Below are positions 17,395-26,587 of a stretch of DNA of 64,000 nt, piece after piece; the first letter of the stretch is position 1, and every line of letters begins with the position of its first letter. Both the position numbers and the translations under genes were made by a program. This stretch comes from Streptomyces qaidamensis (GTDB lineage: Bacteria; Actinomycetota; Actinomycetes; Streptomycetales; Streptomycetaceae). The stretch spans positions 124,001-188,000 of the forward strand of contig NZ_CP015098.1 of the NCBI RefSeq assembly GCF_001611795.1. Reading direction: 5' to 3'. Below the pieces are notes generated by a model. That model was not told the origin of the DNA, ran no database searches, and was given only the letters and a program-made list of their open reading frames with translations.

Positions 17395-17755
17395 CCACGA
17401 AGCTGGAGGTCTGCGGCCCGGACGGCGCATGGCGGGCCGATGTGCTGGCGAGCGACCCGGCCGGAGCCTGGAAGACAGCCCTGGAAGCCCAGATGCGCAC
17501 GCCAATCTGCTGCCGCGGCCAAACCTCGCAGGTCGGGGACGCCTGCCGGGAGGTGATCGACCAGCTGTTGGAGGTCAACGCCCTCTACCGGCTCCGAGCC
17601 GCCCAGGGAATGCTCGGACTGCGCAAGAAGTACGGCGACACCAGACTCGAAGCCGCCTGCCGCAAGGCGGTCGCGGTCGGCGACCCGTCCTACCGGACCG
17701 TCAAGGGCATCCTGGTCGCCGGCACCGAGACCGACGCGGAAGACGCGACTCAGTC
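17395..17755 (+). pseudogene. IS21 family transposase (IstA) C-terminal remnant
   Basis: Frame from about 17395: ALYRLRAAQGMLGLRKKYGD, RLEAACRKAVAVGDPSYRTV and KGILVAGTETD. This is the well-conserved end of IstA proteins, downstream of the integrase core. The catalytic part is absent. At about 17750 the sequence switches to a minus-strand IS256 fragment, so two elements have been joined. Confidence 0.8.
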
Positions 17756-18170
17756 AGGCCCTTCGCGGACAGGGAGACGACCATCTCGTCCACGCCGGTC
17801 AGGCGCTTCTGCCGCTTCTTGACGATCTTCGGCTCGAAGGATCCGTCGCGGTCGCGGGGCACGGATATCTCGACCGGGCCGACGTCGGTCAGGACGGTCT
17901 TGGCGCGGGTGTCGTTGCGGGAGTTGCTGCCGTTCTTCCCGGCGGGGTCGTGCTTGTCATAGCCGAGGTGGTCGGTGGTCTCGCCCTCCAGGGCGGACTC
18001 CAGCTACCGCTTCGTCAGCTTCTGCAGCAGCCGCCCTCGCCCGTCAGCTGCAGGCCCTTGGCCTGGGCGCGGGAGACCAGCTCGTCGATCAGCCCGTCGT
18101 CCACCGCCTTCGACGGCTGCGGCTCCAACGGCTCGACAGTCTCGGCCTCGGTCACGTTCTCACTCGTCAT
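17748..18170 (-). pseudogene. IS256 family transposase N-terminal remnant
   Basis: From ATG 18170 on the minus strand: an acidic start (TEAETVEPLEP), then LIDELVSRAQAKGLQLTGEG. After a frameshift near 18030 and an in-frame TAG it continues LESALEGETTDHLGYDKHDP, PRDRDGSFEPKIVKKRQKRL and TGVDEMVVSLSAKGLT. This is the first third of a mutator-type IS256 transposase up to just before the first catalytic Asp. Truncated and frameshifted. Confidence 0.85.
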
Positions 18171-18571
18171 CGGTGCATCTTCCTTGATCGGGAGATACAC
18201 CGAAGGATTTACAGTCCCGGCTCGGAATGCGAGTGCGCGACTCTAAAGCCTTCTTCTTCCCGGTCCACATCGTGACCTCCAGCCGGCCTCGCCCGCTCTG
18301 CATGCCCCTGGAGGCGCGATCCGCAGTGAGCCTTCGCCAACTTGAAGTCGCAGTTCAAAGGGCTGGTGTGACCGGCTCTCGGGAGGCTCACGCTGGTCGT
18401 GGGCCGCTGTCTGAGGAGTAGATCGTCCGGCGGTCCCTGATTTTCGTCATCGGCGGGCGGCTAGGGCTGCGCCGTGGGGCTTGAGCTGCGGGAACGGTGG
18501 GCCAGATAGCCGTTGCGGGCGAGGGGGTGGCCCCTCGGGCCACGGTCGAGAGGGTAGATGAAAGGGTTTTG
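18171..18571. other. Intergenic stretch without recognised gene
   Basis: No coding region supported. The segment 18420-18500 is rich in CGGCGG and may be IS debris; the site AAAGGG at 18561-18566 precedes the small membrane ORF. Confidence 0.35.
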
Positions 18572-18748
18572 ATGCCGGAGAAGTCCTCTCCGCTGTGGTG
18601 GCTGTTCGCCACGATCAGTGTGGCTTTGTATCTCGCTGCGATGTTCCCCGGGATGGTGAACCGGCGGCAAAAGATCTGGGTGTCATGCGGTCCGGTGGCA
18701 GGGTTCCTGGCGATCATGGCCTTCAGCGCCAACCATGACTGCTCTCTG
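18572..18748 (+). pseudogene. Small two-helix membrane protein interrupted by IS insertions
   Basis: ATG 18572 with AAAGGG upstream. Product begins MPEKSSPLWWLFATISVALY and has a second hydrophobic segment (CGPVAGFLAIMAFSAN). The frame enters the first IS at 18750. If both IS elements and the extra TGA copies are removed, it resumes at 21001 and ends 18 or so residues later, for about 79 residues in total. The resumed part would overlap the 3' end of the convergent lysR gene. Weak evidence: hydrophobicity plus ribosome site. Confidence 0.33.
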
Positions 18749-18749
18749 A

Positions 18750-19875
18750 GAGGTCGTTTTCTCCCGTTGTTTCATCCCGGGATCGGGTGTTTGGTCTCCG
18801 GTGTCGGGGCGCGCCAGGAGATGGTGTTCTCGCTGGTGAGGCGGCGGGCCATGAGATCTGTCATGGCAATGTGGATCACGGCTTCGGAGCGAGTGGGCAG
18901 GGTTTCGTAGTCGCGGACCAGTCGGCGGTGCAGCATGATCCAGCCATAGGTCCGTTCGACCGCCCACCGCTTCGGTATAGGGGCGAAACCCCTGGTCCCG
19001 GGCTTGCGGGCGGTGATTTCCATGTCGATGCCGAGAACGGCGGCATGCTCGACGAGGTGCTGGCGGTAGCCGCCGTCGACCCACACCTTGCGGATACCAG
19101 GATGGTCAGCGGCGACCTGGTCCAGGAGCCGGGCGCCGGCGGCGGAGTCCTGCACACTTGCCGCAGTGACCAGCACGGCAAGCAAGAGTCCAAGCGTGTC
19201 GGTGACGATGTTCCGCTTCCTGCCCACGATCTTCTTCCCGGCGTCGATGCCCTGGCCGACGGCGGGGACGCTGGTGGAGGTCTTGACGCTCTGCGCGTCG
19301 ATTACACAGGCCGAAGGCTCGGCGTCCCGTCCTTCCTTCTCCCGTAGAAGCTGCCGGAGAAGGCCGTTGAGCTGAGCGAACACGCCCTCGTCCGCCCACT
19401 TGGCGAAGTAGCCGTAGACCGTATTCCAGTGCGGAAAGTCGTGCGGGAGGTAGCGCCACTGCACCCCGGTGCGGTCCACGTACAAGATCGCGTCCATGAT
19501 GTCGCGCAGGTCATGTTCCGGCGGCCGGCCGAAGTCGAGGGCCCTGCCGCAGCGCTCGAAGCGCCAGGCCGCCAGCACCGGCTCGATCAACTCCCAGCGG
19601 GCATCGGACAGATCACTCGGATACGGGCGTCGCCTCGGCATGCTTCAGGCGTACCGCCGCGGACCGAGTGCGCCCAGGCGCACAGCGACGACAACGGAAG
19701 CACGCTGCCGCGAAGGCCGGACGTCCTGGGATGAGACAGGCACAAGCCACTTCCCGCCCCACCTGTCACCCCACCTGACCAGCAAGAACCAACCAATATC
19801 TCCAGCAGTACGAGCACCACAACCCGACGGCCTGAAAATCGCTGAGTACGCGGGCAGACCAGGTGAAACGACCTC
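18750..19875 (-). mobile_element. IS5 family insertion sequence A, complete
   Basis: 1126 bp with inner-facing ends GAGGTCGTTT (18750-18759) and its complement (19866-19875). TGA duplications lie at 18747-18749 and 19876-19878. It contains one intact transposase gene. The right TGA is shared with the following element. Confidence 0.85.
18772..19641 (-). CDS. IS5 family DDE transposase (element A)
   Basis: 289 residues, uninterrupted. N-terminal PYPSDLSDARWELIEPVLAA, then the catalytic Asp in CVIDAQSVKTS, the second in VWVDGGYRQHLV and the Glu in RWAVERTYGWIMLHRRL, with the IGRKRNIVTDTLGLLL-type core. Single frame without programmed shift, unlike the element at 3.3 kb. Intact and possibly active. 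About 55 percent like the neighbouring element by eye. Confidence 0.92.
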   Translation of the reverse strand: MPRRRPYPSDLSDARWELIEPVLAAWRFERCGRALDFGRPPEHDLRDIMDAILYVDRTGVQWRYLPHDFPHWNTVYGYFAKWADEGVFAQLNGLLRQLLREKEGRDAEPSACVIDAQSVKTSTSVPAVGQGIDAGKKIVGRKRNIVTDTLGLLLAVLVTAASVQDSAAGARLLDQVAADHPGIRKVWVDGGYRQHLVEHAAVLGIDMEITARKPGTRGFAPIPKRWAVERTYGWIMLHRRLVRDYETLPTRSEAVIHIAMTDLMARRLTSENTISWRAPTPETKHPIPG

Positions 19876-19878
19876 TGA

Positions 19879-20997
19879 GTGAGCGTTTGATACGCCTATT
19901 GGGCGGTTCATAGTGATTGTCAGCGACCCGGCGTGAGTGCCGAACCAAGCGATCCGCCGGAAATGCGGCTTCTGCGGCAATCGGCAGACCAGTTATGCGC
20001 CGGGTTCCTTAACAAAGCTCCTGTCTCATTCAAAAACCTACCGGTTCACCCGAGATCGAGAACGCACGCCCCGATGCACCCAACGCCCCCGCCCACGCCC
20101 TGCTCAGACCGGCCGCCACCGCATACCCAGGCATCATGCAGCCCTCACGGCCCTACCCCAGCGACCTGTCCGACGCCCGCTGGGAACTCATCCGCCCCAC
20201 CCTCGAAGCCTGGCGCCAAGCCCGCAACGGCATCCGCAAACCCACCCACGACCTGCGCGCCCTGATGAACGCCATCCTCTACGTCGACCGCACCGGCATC
20301 CCCTGGCGCTACCTGCCCCACGACTTCCCACCCCACCAAACCGTCTACGGCTACTTCGCCCACTGGGAAGCCGACGGCATCTTCGACCAGCTCACCGGCC
20401 TCTTACGCGGCAAAATCCGCCAGGCCGAAGGCCGCACCAACGAGCCCAACGCCTGCCTGATCGACAGCCAGAGCATCAAAACCTCCGCCACCGTCCCCCT
20501 CACCAGCCAAGGCATCGACCCCGCCAAGAAAATCATCGGACGCAAACGGCACATCGTCACCGACACGCTCGGCCTCCTACTGGCCGTCGCCGTCACCGCC
20601 GCCAGCGTCCACGACTCCGCCGCCGGCACCCAACTCCTGACCAAAGTCCGCGAGCGCCACCCCACCATCACCAAAGCCTGGGCCGACAACGGCTACAAAA
20701 CCAAAGCCATCGAACACGCCGCCCACCTCGGCATCGACCTCGAAATCGTCCAACGCGACCCCACCACCCGCGGCTTCCACGTCCAGCCCCGCCGCTGGGT
20801 CATCGAACGCACCCTCGGCTGGCTCATGCACCACCGCCGCCTGGCCCGCGACTACGAAACCCACCCCCACCGATCAGCCGCCATGATCCAACTGGCCGCC
20901 ATCAACCTCATGACCCGCCGCCTCACCCACGAAGCCACCCCCAACTGGCGCGACAGCTAAGCCAAATAAAACAGACAACCGAGAACCAAACGCTCAC
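19879..20997 (+). mobile_element. IS5 family insertion sequence B, complete
   Basis: 1119 bp with ends GTGAGCGTTTG (19879-19889) and its complement (20987-20997). It is flanked by TGA at 19876-19878 and 20998-21000. It abuts element A with only the shared TGA between them and is in the opposite orientation. Confidence 0.85.
20136..20960 (+). CDS. IS5 family DDE transposase (element B)
   Basis: 274 residues from ATG 20136, intact: PYPSDLSDARWELIRPTLEA, YVDRTGIPWRYLPHDFP, the catalytic Asp in CLIDSQSIKTS, the second in AWADNGYKTKAI and the Glu in RRWVIERTLGWLMHHRRLAR. Codon use is richer in A at third positions (AAA, CAA, CCA) than the neighbours, a mild sign of another origin. Confidence 0.92.
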   Translation: MQPSRPYPSDLSDARWELIRPTLEAWRQARNGIRKPTHDLRALMNAILYVDRTGIPWRYLPHDFPPHQTVYGYFAHWEADGIFDQLTGLLRGKIRQAEGRTNEPNACLIDSQSIKTSATVPLTSQGIDPAKKIIGRKRHIVTDTLGLLLAVAVTAASVHDSAAGTQLLTKVRERHPTITKAWADNGYKTKAIEHAAHLGIDLEIVQRDPTTRGFHVQPRRWVIERTLGWLMHHRRLARDYETHPHRSAAMIQLAAINLMTRRLTHEATPNWRDS

Positions 20998-21009
20998 TGA
21001 GTGCCTGTT

Positions 21010-22023
21010 TCACATTTTCGACGGCCGCTGGTCTGTCTGAAGTCTGTTTCGGTCTGTTGTGATGGCGATGTCAACGTCGGGGAGCCAGGAGTCTGAAGGG
21101 CGTTCGAGCCACCCCTCAGCTGTGCCGAGGGCTTGAGCGGCGTCGATCAGAGCGCTCACTCCCGGGTGGCGCAGGCCACGGCGCCAGACCATGGAGACGG
21201 GGGCGAGGGGCACCGGGTCGATCAACGGGCGCAGGGCCATCTCAGGAACGTCGGAAAAGTTGATGTTGGCCAGAACCGACCAGCTGTGCTTGTCCATGAC
21301 TCGTCTGAATTCAACCTCGCCCTCGATCTTCGGGAAGGGCGGTGCCAGCTTGATGCCGCGGCCCGCGAACAGGGTGCGCGCGTAGTCCGTCCACTCGGTG
21401 GTGTCTTCATTGCCTGCTGCGGCGTAGACGGTTTCGCCTGCCAGCGCTGCCAGCGGCACCCGTGGCAAGGCAGTCAGCCGATGGTCAGGAGGCAGGTGGA
21501 CGGCCAGCTGGTCGTAGCGGATCAGTTGGTGTTCGAGACCGTCGCGGACAGTTGGCGGCAGCCCGGCGATGCGGCCGAATGAGACATCCAGCCGGCCGTC
21601 CGCTATCTCGGCCGCTGCTCGTGCCAGGCCGCTGTGGAACCGGGGGACGAATTCCAGGTCGGGAGCTGCTTCACGGGCCGCTGCCAGTACTGGAGGACCA
21701 GTGGAACCGTGGAGGGCGACATCCACGATCAAGGGGCGAGCATTTCCGGAAATCTGCGTGTGGTCCAGTTCCTCGCTCAGCTGTGCATGGGCGGACAGGA
21801 CGTGGCGCACGATGGGCAGCAGGCGGTTCCCCTCGGGGGTGAGGGCGACGTGCCGGGTGTCCCGGTCGAACAAGGCCCTGCCCCACGCCTGCTCCAAGCG
21901 CCGGATGTCCCGGCTGAGCGCCTGCTGCGCGATGAACAGCCGGGCGGCGGCGCGGGTGAAGTGCAGTTCCTCCGCGACGGCCACGAACGCGCGCAACAGC
22001 CTGGGGTTGATGTCATGGAGCAC
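21010..22023 (-). CDS. LysR family transcriptional regulator
   Basis: 337 residues taking GTG 22023 as start (GGAGG immediately upstream, tight spacing). The family-typical N-terminus VLHDINPRLLRAFVAVAEEL supports it, followed by the winged HTH with HFTRAAARLFIAQQALSRDI and the recognition helix LSRDIRRLEQAWG. Residues 90-300 form the substrate-binding domain (RPLIVDVALHGSTGPPVLAA). The C-terminus reaches within 13 bases of IS element B. It is divergent from the ORF at 22126, so the 19-bp dyad between them may be its operator. Confidence 0.9.
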   Translation of the reverse strand: MLHDINPRLLRAFVAVAEELHFTRAAARLFIAQQALSRDIRRLEQAWGRALFDRDTRHVALTPEGNRLLPIVRHVLSAHAQLSEELDHTQISGNARPLIVDVALHGSTGPPVLAAAREAAPDLEFVPRFHSGLARAAAEIADGRLDVSFGRIAGLPPTVRDGLEHQLIRYDQLAVHLPPDHRLTALPRVPLAALAGETVYAAAGNEDTTEWTDYARTLFAGRGIKLAPPFPKIEGEVEFRRVMDKHSWSVLANINFSDVPEMALRPLIDPVPLAPVSMVWRRGLRHPGVSALIDAAQALGTAEGWLERPSDSWLPDVDIAITTDRNRLQTDQRPSKM

Positions 22024-22095
22024 GCCTCCATTCTCACCAACTCGACTTGATTCACAACGGAATTGCCTAAACGCAGGAGAAACAGGTGTTGGACG

Positions 22096-22114
22096 CCTCA
22101 GCACACTGCTGAGG
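22096..22114. promoter_or_regulatory. 19-bp dyad: LysR operator or RBS-sequestering hairpin
   Basis: CCTCAGCA CAC TGCTGAGG, perfect 8-bp arms. The right arm contains the start of the GAGGAGG ribosome site (22111-22117) of the ORF at 22126. It lies 73 bases upstream of the lysR start, a usual place for a divergent LysR site. Confidence 0.5.
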
Positions 22115-22125
22115 AGGCTGGCTCC

Positions 22126-22326
22126 ATGACAGATTGCTATGCGTCCAGGCCGGACCGCCGCCCCCCGCACGGTCTTGCGCTCGCGGTCCTGGGGGAGACC
22201 TTCGTCGTTGCTGCACTACCGGAGTTCACGGAGTCTCCGGCAGACGTCCGGCGTCGACGGCCGAACCGGTTGTGGCGGGCACTCAGACGCCTGGCATGGT
22301 CCCGGCCGAGCAAGACCGTCGAATGA
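22126..22326 (+). CDS. Hypothetical 66-residue protein divergent from lysR
   Basis: ATG 22126 with GAGGAGG nine bases upstream, TGA at 22324. Product: a basic N-terminus, a mildly hydrophobic stretch (HGLALAVLGETFVVAALPEF) and an Arg/Trp-rich tail (RRRRPNRLWRALRRLAW). It could be an amphipathic or membrane-touching peptide, or the start of a longer gene replaced by the IS debris that follows. No family recognised; coding support comes mainly from the ribosome site and divergent layout. Confidence 0.35.
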   Translation: MTDCYASRPDRRPPHGLALAVLGETFVVAALPEFTESPADVRRRRPNRLWRALRRLAWSRPSKTVE

Positions 22327-22369
22327 TGGGGAGGGAGGCGGGTGTGGTGAGGCGTCAGGCGGTGGCCAC

Positions 22370-22715
22370 AACCGGGAGTCTCCGGCCCCGTCGTCGTGTC
22401 GGGTGACGGGTCAGGCGGCGGGTCATCAACGTGATGGACGCCCAGGTGATGAGCGTTTCACTGACCTGCGGAAGCCGTTCGTGGTCCCGGCAGTGCCGAC
22501 GTGCTCTCATGATCCACGAAAGCGACCTCTCCACCACCCAGCGGCGGGGCAGCACAATGAAGCCGGAGGTCTTCGGCGGCCGTCGGACCGTCATGATTGT
22601 GACATCGAGACGGCTCTTCGCCCTGGTCACCAGCGCGCCTGCGGAGGCGGAGTCGGCCCAGACGGTGGCGATTTCCGGGTGCGCCGGGGACGCCGCCACG
22701 GGCCTGCTGAGGCGG
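22370..22715 (-). pseudogene. IS5 family transposase C-terminal remnant (minus)
   Basis: Minus strand: IATVWADSASAGALVTRAKS (second Asp), SGFIVLPRRWVVERSLSWIM (Glu), then TLITWASITLMTRRL. N-terminal half missing. It meets a second, oppositely oriented fragment of a related transposase at about 22700. Confidence 0.8.
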
Positions 22716-23029
22716 CTGCGCCTCCTGCACCGTGACATCACCCTGGTCTGGGCCGACGGCGGCTACACCGGGGGCCGCGTCGGCTGGTGCCGGGACAGAC
22801 TCGCCCTGACCTTGGAGATCGTCAAGCGCACCGACGACATGACAGGCTTCATGATGCTCCCCAGAGGGCTGGGTGGCCGAGCGCACGTTCGCGTGATTGA
22901 TGAACTCCCGCCGTCTGGCCCGTGATGACGAGATTCTGCCCGCTTCCAGCGAAGCGATGATCCAGTGGTCGATGGTCACGCGGATGGGCCGGCGTCTGAC
23001 GCGGCCACGGGCCGCCGACCGACGCTGAA
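22690..23029 (+). pseudogene. IS5 family transposase C-terminal remnant (plus)
   Basis: Plus strand: GLLRRLRLLHRDITLVWADG, GYTGGRVGWCRDRLALTLEI and TGFMMLPR. After a frameshift near 22868 it continues WVAERTFA-stop-LMNSRRLARDDEI, with TGA where Trp is usual. It ends TRMGRRLTRPRAADRR before a stop at about 23029. Doubly broken. Confidence 0.78.
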
Positions 23030-23450
23030 CATCCCCGACGACTCCTGCACCAGCCACCCGCACTCTGCCAGGTGCCTGGCCTTCGAGCGCACCCCTTCGA
23101 CCTTCGCCGCGTCGTGTCCAGGCCCAGCCTCACCGCGATCTCCTTGGCCTTCGCCGGTCCCCCGCCCGCTGACCGCCGCTCCTCCAGCACGCCCAGAATC
23201 CGCTGGTAGTTGGGTGCCAGCACCGTCACTGGCAGCCCGTCCCGCCAGGGCGGCACCGTCGAGCCCGGCGCCGGCACCGCTGAGCATGCCGTTTCCTGCT
23301 CCGCTTCGGTCACGGCAGTCGTCCCGGCGGCGGACACAGCCAGGGCCTCGACCAGTTCCCTCCCGCGCGATCACCCGCCGATCCAGCTCGATCTCCGCGG
23401 CCTCCAACACCTCAGCCAACCGCGCGGCTTCCTCCCGCCTGCGCAGTCAG
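22976..23450 (-). pseudogene. Conserved actinobacterial protein with winged-helix-like C-terminus, frameshifted
   Basis: Minus strand in two alternating frames: ARLAEVLEAAEIELDRRVIA, then APNYQRILGVLEERRSAGGG, IAVRLGLDTT, then AAKVEGVRSKARHLAECGWL and QESSGMFSVG. I recognise this arrangement from many Streptomyces proteins of unknown role in which the end (AKVEGVRSKAKRLVERGWL) looks like a winged helix. At least two indels. It overlaps the transposase remnant at its 3' end. Confidence 0.6.
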
Positions 23451-23743
23451 AGACGGGACCTGCTCACCGGAACGGGGACGAAGGGACAACGGGCACCTCG
23501 ACAGCTGTATCGGTCGGCGGAACTACCCGAGCATGCCCGTCGATCTTGCTGCTGCACCGGGAACCCCAAGATCCCCGACAGAGTCAACTGCCCCCGGCCA
23601 GCACGCCGGGTTCGCGGACCGACGCCTCGAGGGAGGCAGATGAAGGTAGGGATGAAGGTTCTTCTTCTTGTGGCCATTGAACGGCAACGAGTGGCAGTAC
23701 GCGTTTCTCGCGGAGGACGTTGCCCCGCGGTACCGCGGTGGCC

Positions 23744-25800
23744 TCACTCCTCCGGGGACGAGTGTGGCGGGGGCAGTGTGGATGTCGTGGCCGGTTGACG
23801 CAGCAGTTTTTCAATGAGGCGTTCCTTGGCCAGGGCAAGGTGGCGCCGGTAGGTGCCGTAGGGCACCCCCAGTCGCCGGGCGGCGGCCTTGTGGGTGCGC
23901 AAGGCCGTGATGTAGGTGGCGGTGAGAGCCTCGTGGGCTTTGACGCCCGCGGGGTCGATCTGTATCGCGTCGAGGGCGGTGGTGATGGCGCCGCGCAGGT
24001 CCGCGACCGGGTCGGGTGAGCCCGACGGCACGAGATGGGAGTGCAGCAGGACGCTGGTCGCGAATTCGCGTGGGGTCTGCCAGGTGCGCAGCGCCTGGAG
24101 CACGCCTTCCTCGAACGCGGCGGGCGGCAGCTGGTCGCCTGGGCCGCTCGTGGAGGCGGTTGCAGGCCGTGTCGCTACCGGCGTGACCGCGGTGCGAGCC
24201 CGGTGTTGCACCCACTGTTCCACTGTTTGCCGTCGCCAGTCCCGGCCGAAGACGTGCTGTCGCAGGCCGCCGACGTCCACGGCCGCGACCTCCGGCATCC
24301 CGGCCTTGGCGAGGTAGCCTCCCCACCGGTCGGCGTCTTCGAAGACGGTGAAGGTCACTGCGCGTCCGTGGCTCGTCATCTCCTCGGCGATGGTGCGCCG
24401 GCTGATGAGTTCCATCAGGGGTGAGGGCCGCTGGTGCCCGCCGGGTTGCACCGCGAAGCGGCGGATGCCCAGGTGCTCGCCCGGTCCCAGGGGCGCGGCC
24501 GCCTCCACGAGGTCCCAGACTGCTGCGATCACCGGGTCTTCGGCGCGGTCCTCGGGCAGCGGTGCGTCCAGCCGCAGGATGGCCATGAAGGAAACGGGTG
24601 CGGAAGAGCCCGCGTAGCGGTGGACGCGGAAGGCCTCCGGCTGGCGGCGCAGCCAGTGTGCGACCGCGGCTGCCGATGCCGGGCCCTCGGCCTCCTCGGC
24701 CATGCGCAGCACGCCGGGCGCGTCTTCGGGCCGGAGCGGAGTGTCCTTGATGTGGGGGTGCGTCCGGTAGTTGTACAGATTGTCCGGCCGCCCTGGTCGC
24801 GGAAGAGGAACATCCATTCCGCGACTCGTAAGAGCGCGTCGTCGGCGGTGGCGGAGCGCACGGCGTGCAGACCGGCGAGCGAGATGCGGGCGCGGACGTC
24901 GTCGTAGCGCTCGGGGTCCCGCCAGCGCAGGTCGGCCTCGAGGGTCGCCCGCACCGCGTCGTGCGGGTGCAGCCCTTCAGGGGTGGCCTCGATGTAGGGC
25001 AGCTGGCGCAGTTAGGAGAACACCGTGTTCGTGTCCTGGTCACCCAGCACTTTGCGGAGCAGGGGCTCGCGGGTGACGTAGGCCTGCGCGACGACTTCGA
25101 GGGCGCGTCGGTGGACGGCGCCGGGCAGGTCGCCGACCAGCCGCTCGACCAGGGTCGTCAGGATGTCGCCGGTGGGGTACCACGGTGCGCCGGGTGCCGC
25201 GGCGGGCACGGAGGCGGCCAGCGAGAGGGCGAGCGGGCTGCCTCCGGCGAAGGCGACGAAGGCGCCGCGCTGCTCGACGGGGACACCCCGGGCGGCGAGC
25301 AGGGCGTCGGACTGGGCGGCGTCGAGCGGCTGCACGGCCAGTGCGGTGAACAGTTGCGCCCATCCAGGGTCCAGCGACCATTCGGCGTCGGGGGCGGTCC
25401 TGCTGGCCACAACCGCGATCGCATGGTCGGCGAGCCGGAGCAGGAAGGTTTCGCGCAGCCACGTCTCGAGGGGCTGGCACTGCTCGAAGGTGTCGATGAG
25501 CAGCACCGTGCCGGGTTCGGTGCACGCCGGGGCGGCGGCCTCCTCGAGTCGGCGCGGATCGGCGTCGAGGAACCGTGCGTCCACGTGCACCACGCGGCGG
25601 CCGGTGAGTTCCGCCTGCCGGGCGGCGTAGCGCACCAGCGAGGACTTGCCGATGCCACCGGGGCCGTGCAGGTACGCCACAAACGGCGCTTGCGCCGCGC
25701 CCGAGAGCATCCGGTCGAGCACCGCCCGCTCCGGCTCCCTGCCCACCAGCGCACCGGCTCGTGCCGCGGCCAGCCGGCCCGCCAGGCCCCTCGCACCCAA
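23744..25800 (-). pseudogene. STAND-type ATPase regulator with C-terminal HTH, broken by stop and frameshift
   Basis: TTG 25800 (GAGGAG upstream) opens a frame with GREPERAVLDRMLSG and Walker A GPGGIGKSSLVRYA (about residue 47). Walker B is VLLIDTFEQCQ, then SRTAPDAEW, an NB-ARC/AAA+ module. A TAA at 25012-25014 interrupts. The frame continues LRQLPYIEATPEGLHPHDAV to about 24800, where a one-base shift moves the reading to the frame ending at 23744. The C-terminus RRLGVPYGTYRRHLALAKER is HTH-like. Reassembled length is about 685 residues, similar to ATP-binding regulators of Streptomyces. As sequenced it cannot give one polypeptide. Confidence 0.78.
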
Positions 25801-26052
25801 TCCGGGCTCCTCTCGTCAGGCTCATTTTGCCGTCGAAGATCCTATTGATGCAGCGCTTTCGACGGGAGTAGCACCGAGCGCGGGGCAGCACCCGGGACGG
25901 AGAGCGCTGCTCGCATGTATGCAGCACCGACTCGACGTCGTCCGGGTACTACGCCACAGTCCCTGTCCTCGGCGTGGCTCGTCGCTTCTTCCACTGGCCC
26001 CACGTCGAGCGGGACGTATCGTGGTCCCTTCTGCGTGGCCTGGGTCGGATCC

Positions 26053-26556
26053 TTATGCTCCGCCTTTGCGGCGGCGAGGTGCGGCCGAGCGAGACGGCGT
26101 CGAGCGCATGTGGTCGCGCACCGGCGCCAGCAGGCTGGCGAGGGCCTTGACGTCGTCGCGCGAAAGCGGCTCGAACAGGAGGCCGCTGACTACCTCGACG
26201 TGACCCGGCAGCACCTTCGCGAGCAGCGCACGCCCGGCATCGGTGATAGTGACGGTGATGCTCCGCTCGTCGTTCGGCGAGGGAGCGCGGATGACCAGGC
26301 CCTTCTTCTCGAGCAGATCCACCTGGTATGTCAGGCCGCTGCGGCTGTAGACGACGCCGTCGGCCAGGTCGGTCATGCGGTGACTGCCCGCCGGCGAGTC
26401 CCCGAGGCGGGCCAGCAGCTGGAACTGCACATAGCTGAGATCGCCGGCCTCGCGCAGCTGCTGCTCGACGGCATGCCGGAGCAGGCTGGTCACCTCGATG
26501 AGGTCGAAGTAAGTGCCGAGCTGCACGGGGTCGAGCGACGGCGGTGAATCAGGCAT
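26053..26556 (-). CDS. MarR family transcriptional regulator
   Basis: 167 residues from ATG 26556. MarR fold: ALLRHAVEQQL-type dimer helix (TSLLRHAVEQQLREAGDLSY), HTH QFQLLARLGDSPAGSHRMTD, recognition helix SRSGLTYQVDLLEKKGLV, wing ending DERSITVTITDAGRALL with the conserved Asp-Glu-Arg. A perfect palindrome sits 14 bases upstream of the start and two identical ones lie before the oxidoreductase at 27910. It most likely represses itself and that gene and is released by a ligand or oxidation. No Cys is present, so a ligand is more likely than thiol oxidation. Confidence 0.92.
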   Translation of the reverse strand: MPDSPPSLDPVQLGTYFDLIEVTSLLRHAVEQQLREAGDLSYVQFQLLARLGDSPAGSHRMTDLADGVVYSRSGLTYQVDLLEKKGLVIRAPSPNDERSITVTITDAGRALLAKVLPGHVEVVSGLLFEPLSRDDVKALASLLAPVRDHMRSTPSRSAAPRRRKGGA

Positions 26557-26569
26557 GACCGAAGTCTAC

Positions 26570-26587
26570 TGCTTCGAATTCGAAGAG
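26570..26587. promoter_or_regulatory. MarR operator 1 (autoregulation)
   Basis: TGCTTCGAATTCGAAGAG: core GCTTCGAATTCGAAG differs from the two downstream copies only at its right edge. It is placed over the likely promoter of the MarR gene. Confidence 0.8.

Noticed and set aside
17057..17962. 301-residue plus frame across the IS21 and IS256 scraps
   Set aside because: It runs through two unrelated fragments in the wrong frame for both.
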